A stretch of 16,667 nucleotides of DNA. Source: an uncultured Collinsella sp. GTDB lineage: Bacteria; Actinomycetota; Coriobacteriia; Coriobacteriales; Coriobacteriaceae. The notes under the pieces are model-generated. The model searched no databases, was not told where the DNA came from, and saw nothing but the letters and a program-made list of their open reading frames with translations. Location of the stretch: positions 1 to 16,667 of the forward strand of contig URBP01000047.1 of NCBI GenBank assembly GCA_900546105.1, in the 5' to 3' direction. This document shows positions 1 through 7,273 of this stretch, piece after piece; within the stretch, counting starts at the first letter, position 1; each line of letters begins with the position of its first letter. Position numbers and translations under genes: made by a program.

Positions 1-367
1 TGTCATGGATATATCGAACGCAACGGAGCAGCTGCTCATCGTCAGAAATGATCACGCTCTTAAATCGTTCCTGGAACGCCGGTCCGCGGCGACCGGTTTT
101 TTGATTAAAGTGTTTCGCACATGCCGTATCAATCGCATGCATGGAAACGCTCATCTGATTATCGGGGTCATCAAACAGCAGGTGAACATGATTGTCCATG
201 AGGCACCAGGCCAGCAAACGAATGTGAGCGGACCTAAATCGCCTATTCAATAGATTGAGAAAATAAAGGCGGTCGTCATCGTCTTCGAAGATCAGCTGGC
301 CAGCACAGCCCTTGAGCATGACGTGATAATGGCCAAGTTCGGACAACGCACGGGCAACACGAGTCAT
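1..367 (-). CDS. REP-associated tyrosine (Y1/HUH) transposase, 3' end cut by window edge
   Basis: About 122 residues are visible, starting at an ATG (367-365) preceded by GGGAGGG and running off the left edge. The family is single-strand DNA transposases/nucleases that cleave with a tyrosine and two metal-binding histidines. The HUH motif is seen as MDNHVHLL (H60 and H62), after an early strand with GHYHVMLKG. A conserved stretch FQERFKSVII follows at about 98-107, and RCVRYIHD near the cut contains Y119, a candidate for the catalytic tyrosine. RAYT proteins act on REP-like palindromes scattered in the genome and are usually single-copy and domesticated, unlike true IS200. The gene lies just beyond the terminator of the rsfS operon and appears less GC-rich than its neighbours, consistent with a separate, perhaps acquired, unit. 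Family assignment is confident; mobility cannot be judged because both ends of any element are not visible. Confidence 0.85.
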   Translation of the reverse strand, partial: MTRVARALSELGHYHVMLKGCAGQLIFEDDDDRLYFLNLLNRRFRSAHIRLLAWCLMDNHVHLLFDDPDNQMSVSMHAIDTACAKHFNQKTGRRGPAFQERFKSVIISDDEQLLRCVRYIHD

Positions 368-411
368 CGAATCCCTCCCTTCCAAGGATGCAGTAGTCAC
401 AGCATACAAAA

Positions 412-460
412 GGAAAGGAAGAAAAAGGCCGAACCGCCCAACAAAGGTGAGCGGTTCGGC
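412..460 (-). terminator. Intrinsic terminator of the rsfS operon
   Basis: A perfect 10-bp stem is formed by 428-437 and 451-460 (gccgaaccgc / gcggttcggc) with a 13-nt loop. Read on the minus strand it is followed at once by CTTTTTCTTCC (positions 427-417). The stem and T-run order fits only the minus strand. It lies about 45 nt after the rsfS stop and about 60 nt before the transposase start, so it separates the two. Confidence 0.9.
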
Positions 461-504
461 AAACGGTAGCAATGATTATTTTATCCCCGTCCCAGAAAAA
501 TCAT

Positions 505-918
505 TTAGAGGAGGTCGAGGGGAAGCTGGGGGGCATCGCCCCAGAGCTTCTCGAGACGGTAGAAGTCACGTGCCTCGGGGGTGAAGACGTGGACGACAAC
601 CGAACCGTAGTCCATGAGCATCCAGGTCTTCTGCTCGCGGCCCTCGATGGAGAACGGATGCTCGCCGCAAGCCTCGGCGACCTTCTCCTCGATCTCGTCG
701 ACGATAGAATCGACCTGGCGGTTGTTGGTACCGGTGGCAAGCACAAAGTAGTCGCATACGTCGGAAAGCTCGGTCAGGTCGAGCACCTGAACGTCCTCGC
801 CCTTCTTGTCGTAGGCGGCCTGCGCGGCGGCGCGGGCGACATCCTCGGCGGCGACACCGCTCGCGGACAGCGAGGCGGCAGTGCGGTCGGACGTGGCGGC
901 GAAGCTCTTGTGCTCCAC
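505..918 (-). CDS. rsfS: Ribosomal silencing factor RsfS (Iojap family)
   Basis: RsfS binds ribosomal protein L14 and blocks subunit joining, lowering translation when nutrients run out. The 137-residue frame opens at GTG 918. The core fold is clear: CDYFVLATGTNNRQVDSI at about 55-72 and a C-terminal strand pair with WMLMDYGSVVVHVFTPEARD at about 99-118, ending at LWGDA. The GTG start is poorly supported, because the only purines upstream (AAGGG) abut it. In the same frame an ATG at 960 has a good AAGAGG site but meets TAA at 924-922 after twelve codons. The original start was probably 960 (151 residues), and the present gene may be expressed by re-initiation at GTG. The conserved domain begins near residue 25, so function is probably kept. 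It is the last gene of the obgE-nadD-yqeK-rsfS run. Confidence 0.88.
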   Translation of the reverse strand: MEHKSFAATSDRTAASLSASGVAAEDVARAAAQAAYDKKGEDVQVLDLTELSDVCDYFVLATGTNNRQVDSIVDEIEEKVAEACGEHPFSIEGREQKTWMLMDYGSVVVHVFTPEARDFYRLEKLWGDAPQLPLDLL

Positions 919-921
919 CCC

Positions 922-960
922 TTAAAGAATCTGCTCGTCGGTCATGGTCTCGTCGGCCAT
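922..960 (-). other. Twelve-codon leader frame in phase with rsfS
   Basis: An ATG at 960 follows AAAGAGGTATTCC, a well-spaced ribosome binding site. It encodes MADETMTDEQIL and stops at TAA (924-922). After one codon (GGG) the rsfS GTG begins in the same frame. It looks like the former N-terminus of RsfS cut by a nonsense change (for example CAA to TAA), or like a leader peptide that delivers ribosomes to the GTG by re-initiation. Confidence 0.6.
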
Positions 961-987
961 GGAATACCTCTTTCTAGACAGCCCGAG

Positions 988-1596
988 CTAGCGCAGCTGG
1001 GCGTAATGGTTGTAAATCGTAATAGCCGTGGGATAAAGATAACGCCCGGTCTGGATCACATAGACCAGACCCTGCGCAAAACAGGAGAAGAACAACTCGT
1101 CGAGCGAGGACTTCCCCACCATCTTGCGCAGCGCGTGGGCATAATCACCATGGCGGTTGGGCTCGATGGCATCGGCCACAAAGACCACCATATCGAGCGG
1201 CGTCATGTCGCAGGCGCCCACGGTGTGACGGTCGACAGCTTGGAAAACGGCCGGCGATAGCTCGGGAAATAGCTGCGGAAGCTCATAGGCGGCAACCGGG
1301 CCATGCAAAAGCGGCGTCGCGGCAGACGGAGAGCCGGCAATCTTAATGCCGTAATGCAGGGCGCGCGTGACCAGCTCGTCGTCGGAGAGCACTTTGTCCC
1401 AGTCATGGATCAGGCCGGCGGCAGCGGCATCAAAGCGGTCGACACCGTATACCTCGGCTAGGTGCAGCGCAGTCTCGGCAACACCGAGCGAATGAACGTA
1501 GCGTTTACGTTTATCCTTCATGCGCACATCGAGCAACTCGTGGATACGCGTCAATAGCGCGCGCTCGTCGCCCTCAAACTGGTCTTCTACCGACAA
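988..1596 (-). CDS. yqeK: HD-domain Ap4A hydrolase, YqeK family
   Basis: This 202-residue HD-superfamily protein matches YqeK, known as a metal-dependent symmetrical diadenosine tetraphosphate hydrolase yielding two ADP. Metal ligands fall where expected: H35 in RYVHSLGVA, H64-D65 in AGLIHDWDK, H98 in LLHGPVAAYEL, H124 in DRHT and D142 in ADAIEPNR. The start is TTG at 1596, chosen because GGGGGAG lies 4 nt upstream and no better start exists. Its start is 12 nt past the end of nadD and its stop is 27 nt before the rsfS leader ATG. The order nadD-yqeK-rsfS is widely conserved in Gram-positive bacteria, so the gene is almost certainly co-transcribed. Confidence 0.9.
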   Translation of the reverse strand: MSVEDQFEGDERALLTRIHELLDVRMKDKRKRYVHSLGVAETALHLAEVYGVDRFDAAAAGLIHDWDKVLSDDELVTRALHYGIKIAGSPSAATPLLHGPVAAYELPQLFPELSPAVFQAVDRHTVGACDMTPLDMVVFVADAIEPNRHGDYAHALRKMVGKSSLDELFFSCFAQGLVYVIQTGRYLYPTAITIYNHYAQLR

Positions 1597-1608
1597 CGTT
1601 CTCCCCCA

Positions 1609-2286
1609 TCAATCAAAATCGTCTTGCCCAAGATCGGCATACAGGCCGCGTTTACGGATATAGCCGAGCACGGACTCGCTCGTAAGATAGCGCACGCTCA
1701 TGCCGCGGGCAACCCGCTTGCGAATATTGGTCGAGCTAATCGCCAGAGCCGGAATCTGAATATAGCGTACGTCGAATGGCAGGCCCGATTCCTTAATCCG
1801 CGCCCGGGCCGTATCGATGTCAAAACCGGGACGTGTCGCAGCAATGAAGGTCGCCAGTTCGGCAATCTCATCAGCATTGTGCCAGGTCACGATATCGATA
1901 ATCGCGTCGGCGCCCGTAATAAAGTAGAGCTTTACCTGCGGCGGGTAAAAGTCGCGAAGAGCACGCAGTGTATCGGCTGTGTAGGTGACACCGGCACGAT
2001 CGATCTCGAAGCGGCTTGCCAAAAAGGCCGGGTTCGCGGCGGTGGCGAGGACCGTCATGGCATAACGGTCCTCGGCAGGCGTCACCGGCTTGTCAAGCTT
2101 AAAAGCAGGAGAGCCCGCCGGCATAAAGAGCACAGCGTCCAAGTCGAGCGACTCGCGCGCCTGCTCGGCAGTCACCAGGTGCCCGTAATGAATCGGGTCA
2201 AATGTGCCGCCCATAATGCCAAGCCGAAACTCTTTGCCCTCTTTTATGGGCAGCTCGGGCAAACCGATTCCACCGCGCAGCGACAT
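1609..2286 (-). CDS. nadD: Nicotinate-nucleotide adenylyltransferase NadD
   Basis: NadD transfers AMP from ATP to nicotinate mononucleotide, giving deamido-NAD, an essential step in NAD synthesis in the cytoplasm. The 225-residue protein has both signature sites of the nucleotidyltransferase fold: GGTFDPIHYGH at 26-36, with the (H/T)xGH ATP site, and ISSTNIRKR at 183-191. The N-terminus carries about 20 residues before the usual start of the family core. ATG 2286 is preferred because GAGGGCGAG lies upstream and no closer start is well placed. Only 3 nt separate it from the obgE stop, so translational coupling is likely. Confidence 0.95.
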   Translation of the reverse strand: MSLRGGIGLPELPIKEGKEFRLGIMGGTFDPIHYGHLVTAEQARESLDLDAVLFMPAGSPAFKLDKPVTPAEDRYAMTVLATAANPAFLASRFEIDRAGVTYTADTLRALRDFYPPQVKLYFITGADAIIDIVTWHNADEIAELATFIAATRPGFDIDTARARIKESGLPFDVRYIQIPALAISSTNIRKRVARGMSVRYLTSESVLGYIRKRGLYADLGQDDFD

Positions 2287-2289
2287 GGC

Positions 2290-3756
2290 TTACTCGCCCT
2301 CCGGGGTCTCGACATCGTCCGCGGCATCCGTCGCATCGACAACCTCGACGCCCTCATTCGCAGCATCGGTCACGTCAATGGCCTCAACGGCAACGTCCTC
2401 GCCAGCATCCTCGAGCTCCTCGTACTCCGAGAAGTCCTCGGCGCCCTCAAAGTCAAAGGCGCGCTGGCAAATGCGGACCTCGTCGCCCGCACGGCAACCG
2501 GCCTTCTCGAGCGCGTCATCAACACCCATACGCGCAAACTTATGCTGCAGGTAAATGACGGCTTCCTCGTTTTCCCAGTCGGTCTGGATGACCATGCGCT
2601 CGATGGCACGACCGACCACGCGGAAGGCACCGGGCTCTTCCTGAACAATGCGGAAACGCTTTTCACGCTGCAGGCGACGGCGCTCCCACTCATCGTCGCG
2701 CAGAACGACCGGCTCATCGGAGACAGCCAACTCGGCGCGCAGCTTAGCCACCTGCTCGCCCACGGCAAGCATCAGCGTGTTGAGGCCGGCGCCCGTCACA
2801 GCAGACACGGCAAAGAACATATGTCCATCGTCGAGCGCTGCACGCTTGAGATCGGCAATCTTGTCGGCCGTGCCCGGCGCGTCGCACTTGTTGGCAACGA
2901 CGATCTGCGGACGCTCCGAAAGCTCGGCGCCATACTGCTCGAGCTCGCGGTTGATGATGTGGTAATCCTCAACCGGGTCGCGATCCTCAAAACCACCCGT
3001 CATGTCGACGACATGCATGATCAGGGCCGTACGCTCAATGTGGCGCAGGAACTGATGGCCCAGGCCCTTGCCCTCGCTCGCGCCCTCGATAAGACCGGGG
3101 ACGTCGGCAACGACGTAAGAGTACTCGCCGGCACGCACCATGCCCAAGTTGGGCACAAGCGTGGTAAACGGATAGTCGGCAATCTTGGGACGGGCGGCAC
3201 TCATGCGCGCAATGAGCGATGACTTGCCCACCGAGGGAAAGCCCACGAGCGCGGCATCGGCCATAAGCTTCATCTCGAGCTCAATCCAGTGCTCCTCTGC
3301 CGGTTCGCCCAGCTGAGCAAACGCGGGCGCGCGGCGCACCGACGTCACAAAGTGCGTGTTGCCCAAGCCGCCGGCGCCACCAGGGGCCACGACAACGCGC
3401 TCGCCATCGTGCACCAGATCGGCAATCTCGAACATCGGGGTCTGCGTCTCGGGGTCGAGCTCGCGCACCACGGTACCCATAGGGACCTTGAGAATCAGGT
3501 CCTCGCCGCTCTTGCCGTTACGACGGGCACCCTGCCCGTGCGTGCCGCGCTCGGCGCGGAAGTGATGCTTAAAGCGGTAATCGATCAGCGAAGACAGCTG
3601 AGCATCGGCCTGGATGACGACCTTGCCGCCACGACCGCCGTCGCCGCCATCGGGGCCGCCCTTGGGGACAAATGCCTCGCGCCTAAACGACATGCATCCG
3701 GCTCCGCCGTCGCCGCCGCACACGTTGATGCGGCTGATATCGGTGAACTGTGACAA
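2290..3756 (-). CDS. obgE: Ribosome-assembly GTPase ObgE/CgtA
   Basis: Obg is an essential GTPase that binds the 50S subunit and links its maturation to growth and stress. The 488 residues show the glycine-rich Obg fold (1-160), then the G domain with G1 GFPSVGKS at 172-179, switch II DVPG at 218-221, NKCD at 289-292 and SAV at 318-320. A C-terminal OCT domain spans about 355-435. The last 50 residues form an acidic, probably disordered tail with two DxTDAA copies (461-466 and 474-479); length and sequence of this tail vary in the family. The start is TTG 3756, with AGGAGG 8 nt upstream. The gene follows rpmA after an attenuator-like hairpin and is followed by nadD 3 nt later. Confidence 0.96.
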   Translation of the reverse strand: MSQFTDISRINVCGGDGGAGCMSFRREAFVPKGGPDGGDGGRGGKVVIQADAQLSSLIDYRFKHHFRAERGTHGQGARRNGKSGEDLILKVPMGTVVRELDPETQTPMFEIADLVHDGERVVVAPGGAGGLGNTHFVTSVRRAPAFAQLGEPAEEHWIELEMKLMADAALVGFPSVGKSSLIARMSAARPKIADYPFTTLVPNLGMVRAGEYSYVVADVPGLIEGASEGKGLGHQFLRHIERTALIMHVVDMTGGFEDRDPVEDYHIINRELEQYGAELSERPQIVVANKCDAPGTADKIADLKRAALDDGHMFFAVSAVTGAGLNTLMLAVGEQVAKLRAELAVSDEPVVLRDDEWERRRLQREKRFRIVQEEPGAFRVVGRAIERMVIQTDWENEEAVIYLQHKFARMGVDDALEKAGCRAGDEVRICQRAFDFEGAEDFSEYEELEDAGEDVAVEAIDVTDAANEGVEVVDATDAADDVETPEGE

Positions 3757-3770
3757 CAGAATCGCCTCCT

Positions 3771-3816
3771 ACAAAAAAGAGGGAGACCCTTGAATCCTAA
3801 AACTCAAGTGCCTCCC
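3771..3816 (-). terminator. Terminator or attenuator between rpmA and obgE
   Basis: On the minus strand GGGAG...CTTGA pairs with TCAAG...CTCCC (arms 3812-3816/3781-3785 and 3804-3808/3789-3793, plus-strand numbering), with three largely unpaired bases on each side between the two helices. A TCTTTTTT run follows directly (3780-3773). It begins 26 nt after the rpmA stop and ends just before the obgE ribosome binding site. No promoter is obvious between it and obgE, so it more likely trims read-through from the ribosomal-protein genes than stops it fully. A 10-bp palindrome, cacatatgtg, abuts it at 3816-3825. Confidence 0.75.
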
Positions 3817-3841
3817 ACATATGTGCTCTATGAAGGGTGAA

Positions 3842-4099
3842 TTACGCGTTCGCGAGCGGGCGTACGCTGACCCTGTGCTTGATACCCTTGTGGAACTCAA
3901 CGGTACCGTCGACCAGCGCGAACAGCGTGTCGTCCTTGCCACGGCCAACGTTCTCACCCGGGTGGATGTGAGTGCCGTGCTGACGGACGAGAATCGTGCC
4001 CGTGGTTACCGTCTGGCCGGCATAGCGCTTCGTGCCAAGGCGCTGACCGCGGGAGTCACGGCCATTACGGGAGGAACCGAGTCCTTTTTTGTGTGCCAT
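3842..4099 (-). CDS. rpmA: 50S ribosomal protein L27
   Basis: L27 sits at the peptidyl transferase centre of the large subunit, where its flexible N-terminus reaches towards the tRNA ends. The 85-residue protein begins MAHKKGLGSSRNGRDS and keeps the family pattern RYAGQTVTTGTILVRQHGT and HPGENVGRG. The length is normal. It has no N-terminal extension of the type that Firmicutes remove with the Prp protease, and no prp gene lies between it and rplU. The start is ATG 4099 with a modest AGTAGG site 8 nt upstream. It follows rplU by 33 nt and precedes the attenuator-like hairpin at 3771-3816. Confidence 0.97.
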   Translation of the reverse strand: MAHKKGLGSSRNGRDSRGQRLGTKRYAGQTVTTGTILVRQHGTHIHPGENVGRGKDDTLFALVDGTVEFHKGIKHRVSVRPLANA

Positions 4100-4132
4100 T
4101 GTGTATACCTACTCTTTCGTTACGAGTGTAAT

Positions 4133-4507
4133 CTACTCGGCGACGGGAGCCTCGGCAACAGCCTCGGCCTCTGCCTTGACAGCCTTCTTGGCGCGGGACG
4201 TAGCCTGGACCTTCACGATCTTCAGCTTGGTGAGCTGCTGACGGTGACCCTTCAGACGACGATAGCGCTTACGCTTGTGGAACTTGAAGACCAGCTGCTT
4301 CTCGCCCTTGAACTGCTCAACGATCTGAGCGGTAACCTTGGCCTTGGCCAGCTTGTCGGGATCGGTGACGATCTTCTTACCATCGTTGAGGAAGATAACC
4401 GGCAGGGTGACCTTGTCGCCCTCATTGCCCTCGATCTTCTCGACGGTGATGACATCGTCGGTGGCGACCTTGTACTGCTTGCCGCCCGTGTTAACGATTG
4501 CGTACAT
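4133..4507 (-). CDS. rplU: 50S ribosomal protein L21
   Basis: L21 binds 23S rRNA in the large subunit. ATG 4507 gives the family N-terminus MYAIVNTGGKQYKV and has an AAGGG site upstream; an in-frame ATG at 4528 would add seven non-conserved residues and lacks a site. The basic segment KFHKRKRYRRLKGHRQQ is typical. The protein is 124 residues, longer than the usual ~103, because of an Ala/Glu/Lys-rich tail after the conserved core. Such tails are common in actinobacterial L21. It is the first gene after the promoter at 4550-4578, with a leader of only about 36 nt, too short for a large autoregulatory leader RNA. Confidence 0.96.
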   Translation of the reverse strand: MYAIVNTGGKQYKVATDDVITVEKIEGNEGDKVTLPVIFLNDGKKIVTDPDKLAKAKVTAQIVEQFKGEKQLVFKFHKRKRYRRLKGHRQQLTKLKIVKVQATSRAKKAVKAEAEAVAEAPVAE

Positions 4508-4549
4508 GTTTACTTGCCCTTCATGCATCAGTTAGTGCAACAGCCGAAT

Positions 4550-4578
4550 ATAGTAGCAGGCGAAAATACCCCCGTCAA
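4550..4578 (-). promoter_or_regulatory. Sigma-70-type promoter for rplU-rpmA
   Basis: On the minus strand TTGACG (4578-4573) and TACTAT (4555-4550) are separated by 17 nt, matching 5/6 and 4/6 of the consensus. Predicted transcription start is near 4543. The -35 box contains the TGA stop codon (4577-4575) of the upstream DUF2344 gene, so the promoter is set into the gene end. Confidence 0.7.
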
Positions 4579-5387
4579 CGAGTATGTGGAGCAAATCCAC
4601 AAGTTCGCACAGGTATGGGGCTGACGAGTCGGCCCTCGTCGTCCTCGCATGCTTGATTCTGACGCTCGACATCGTAGGAGCAGATGGTCACGAGGTCTTG
4701 CATACCGGTGGAAACAATAGGTGCATCCACGCCCGGGGTCAAGCCCTGCAACAAAACATCAGCAGCGGAAAGCAAAATTTCCGGACGCATGGAGCCCTCG
4801 TTATCGGCATGGGTGTCGAGCATGAGCACCAAATGGTCCGGGCGCTCCCCCGCCGTGAGCTCATAGCCCACGAGCGTGTGATCCAAATCCAAGCGCTTGC
4901 TCTTTTTGCCGCGCGCGTAGTCGATGCCATGGTCCGCACGCAGCGTGTCGATCGCACGACGCACCTCGTCGGGGCTTACGGGCGCCTCGGGATCCAAGTG
5001 CAGGTCGATGCGATACGACAGGCGCGTGAGCTGCGCCGTCAACGCCGGCGTGCGCTCGTCGATGTACGCCGCCTCGATAGGCGCCAGATCGGCCGGAGAC
5101 GCCACAGACAGGCGCTCAAACGCCTCGTCGAGCGCCACGAACTCGGTCATAAACAGGTCATACCACTCGCAGGTCGACGACGTACCCACCGGTAGCGCCG
5201 AAGAGAAGCCCACGCGCATGTGCGGAGAGAAGCCCTGCGTGACGGCATAGGGAAGTCCCGCACGGCGCACGATGCGCTCAATGGTATGGATTACTTCGAG
5301 ATGGCCCAGGTACTTAAGGCGATCGCGCTTGCCATAGCGAACACGAAGCCTAAAGAGCGTGGGGTTGTCGGTCAGGCGCTCACTCAT
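4575..5387 (-). CDS. Radical SAM-linked protein, TIGR03936/DUF2344 family
   Basis: The function is unknown. The 270-residue protein carries the two family hallmarks: RLRVRYGKRDRLKYLGHLE near 13-31 and QGFSPHMRVGFSSALPVG at 51-68. This family occurs almost only beside, or fused to, the TIGR03960 radical SAM protein, and that gene is indeed directly upstream. The two overlap by 4 nt (ATGA at 5387-5384), a sign of translational coupling. I infer that it works on the same substrate or forms a complex with that enzyme. It has no signal peptide or membrane segment. In many bacteria an RNase E/G gene stands between this gene and rplU; here rplU follows directly. Confidence 0.9.
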   Translation of the reverse strand: MSERLTDNPTLFRLRVRYGKRDRLKYLGHLEVIHTIERIVRRAGLPYAVTQGFSPHMRVGFSSALPVGTSSTCEWYDLFMTEFVALDEAFERLSVASPADLAPIEAAYIDERTPALTAQLTRLSYRIDLHLDPEAPVSPDEVRRAIDTLRADHGIDYARGKKSKRLDLDHTLVGYELTAGERPDHLVLMLDTHADNEGSMRPEILLSAADVLLQGLTPGVDAPIVSTGMQDLVTICSYDVERQNQACEDDEGRLVSPIPVRTCGFAPHTR

Positions 5388-7263
5388 GCGCGATCACCCA
5401 TCAATACATTCTTGGCGTGGAGCGTGGGGCAGATCCCGCAGCCGGTGCACGACGTGCGGGTGCAGTCGGGAGTCGTGACGCCCTCGAGCGAGCGACGGTA
5501 CTCGCGCTCGAGGAAGCCGCGCGTGCAGCCGGGGCTCACGTGCTCCCACGGCAGGCGCCAGTCCAACTCGTAGGGCAGGTGCACAAGCTCATTGAGGTCG
5601 ATGCCGTTTTTGGCAGCAGCCTCCTTCCAGTTATCGAGCGAGAAATGCTCTACCCAGGCGTCAAAGCGAGAGCCCGCGCGCCAAGCATCGATGATGACGG
5701 GCGTCATGTCACGACCGGCGCGGGACAGCGCGGCCTCAATGAGCGAAGTCTCGGCATCGTGGTAATGCACGCGGACGGCACGGTTGCGAACGCTCGTGAT
5801 AAGCAGCTTCTGGCGACGCTTGACGTCGTCGTAGTCGAGCTGCGGGCACCACTGGAACGGCGTGGCGGCCTTGGGGATAAAGACCGAAACCGAGATGGAC
5901 ACCGAGATCGAGCCGCGACGAGCCTTGGGCACCACGGAACGACCGAGCTCCAGCACGTGATCGGCCAGATTGGCGATGGCCACGATGTCCTCGTCGCGCT
6001 CGCCGGGAAGGCCCATCATAAAGTAGAGCTTCATGCGGTTCCAGCCGGCCTCGAAGGCCGCCTTGGCCGCACGGTCCAGGTCCTCCTCGGTCACGTTCTT
6101 GTTAATGATGTCGCGCATGCGCTGGCTGCCGGCCTCGGGCGCGAACGTCAGGCCGCCCTTCTTTTCGCCGGCGACCGACTCGGCCATATCCACGCCAAAC
6201 GAATCCAAGCGCTGCGACGGAATAGACACGCGAATACCCGTATCCTCCAGGCGACGGTTGAGCCTGCCGAGCACGTCGCGAATGCAGGAGTGGTCGGTCG
6301 TGGAGAGCGAGGTCAGCGACACCTCGTCATAGCCGGTCTTTTCCAGACCCTGAATCACCGACGAGACGATCTGGTCGGCCGAGCGCTCGCGCACCGGGCG
6401 ATACGTCATGCCGGCCTGGCAAAAACGACAGCCGCGGGCGCAGCCGCGCAGGATCTCGATAGACAGGCGGTCGTGGACCAGCTGCGCATAGGGCACGCAC
6501 GACTGCGACAGCGGATTCGTGGCGCCGAAATCCTCGACGACGCGCTTGTAGACCACGGTCGGCGCATCCTTGCCCTCACGCGGCACGGTGTAGCCATGGG
6601 GCGAGCAGGGCTCGTCGTGACGAACCTCATAGAGCGACGGCACGTAGTTGCCGGCAATGGATGCGAGCTGCTCAACAATCTGCGCGCGCGGGACTCCTTC
6701 GTCACGCAGGCGGCGATGCAGCTGGCAGGTCTCGAGCAGCGATTCCTCGCCCTCGCCGATGAGGATGGCATCGAAGAAAGCCGCGTACGGTTCGGGGTTG
6801 TACACCGAGGGACCGCCGGCGATGATAATGGGATCATCCTCAGTGCGGTCGGCCGCTAACAGCGGAATGCCAGCGAGGTCGAGAGCCTCGAGGAAGTTCG
6901 TCACCGCCATCTCGTGCGGCACATGCAGACCGACGATATCGAACGAAGCGACCGGCGCGGCGCCCTCGAGCGACAGCAGCGGAATGCCCGCCTCGCGCAT
7001 GGCGTCACCCATATCGGGCCACGGCACATAGCCGCGCTCGCAGGAGATGCCCTCGGCCTGGTTAAGGATGTTGTAGAGGATGGCGATACCCTGGTTGGGC
7101 AGACCGACCTCGTATACGTCCGGGTAGATCAGGCAGCAACGGTAGTCGGCATCGGCCTTGGAAAGCGTGCCCCACTCGTGATCGATATAGCGGCTCCCCC
7201 CTTCTCGACCTTGGCGAGCAGCGGCTCAATTAAATGAAAACAGTCTTGGTATGCAACGCGCAA
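5384..7263 (-). CDS. B12-binding-like radical SAM protein, TIGR03960 family, frameshifted near its start
   Basis: This is an uncharacterised radical SAM protein. The N-terminal part resembles a B12-binding Rossmann domain (IIIAGGPSVYNPEP, then ILIGEGEE), although I see no DxHxxG motif. The core has the [4Fe-4S] motif CARGCRFC, at residues 275-282 of the restored protein. The C-terminus has four cysteines in CTRTSCTGCGIC. The natural start is TTG 7263, seven nt after AGGGG. It reads RVAYQDCFHLIEPLLAKVE, then the frame breaks at a run of six G (7196-7201). A seventh G would restore KGGSRYIDHEWG and an uninterrupted 626-residue protein. As written, only 5384-7027 is an open frame from a start codon (GTG 7027, 547 residues), without a clear ribosome site. 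It is either a sequencing error, a pseudogene or a phase-variable gene. Confidence 0.85.
7196..7201 (-). other. G6 run causing a -1 base frameshift in the radical SAM gene
   Basis: The minus strand reads GAGAAGGGGGGAGCCGC. Six G put the upstream frame out of phase; seven G would join residues 1-23 to the rest of the protein in one frame. Both sides read as good family sequence, so the break is a single-base event in the homopolymer. Confidence 0.85.
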
Positions 7264-7273
7264 CGGAAAACCC

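Noticed and set aside
5..253. 82-codon open frame on the plus strand
   Set aside because: It is antisense to the transposase, whose HUH motif is on the minus strand.
472..1260. 262-codon open frame on the plus strand
   Set aside because: It is antisense to rsfS and yqeK and begins inside the terminator region; no family resemblance.
1624..3222. 532-codon open frame on the plus strand
   Set aside because: It lies fully antisense to nadD and obgE, both with clear motifs; long antisense frames are expected in GC-rich genes. Its translation shows no recognisable domain.
4508..4528. Upstream ATG adding seven residues to L21
   Set aside because: The added residues are not part of the family and the ribosome site fits the ATG at 4507.
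5417..6859. 480-codon open frame on the plus strand
   Set aside because: It is antisense to the radical SAM gene; the translation is rich in Arg/Ala/His with no motif and no ribosome site.
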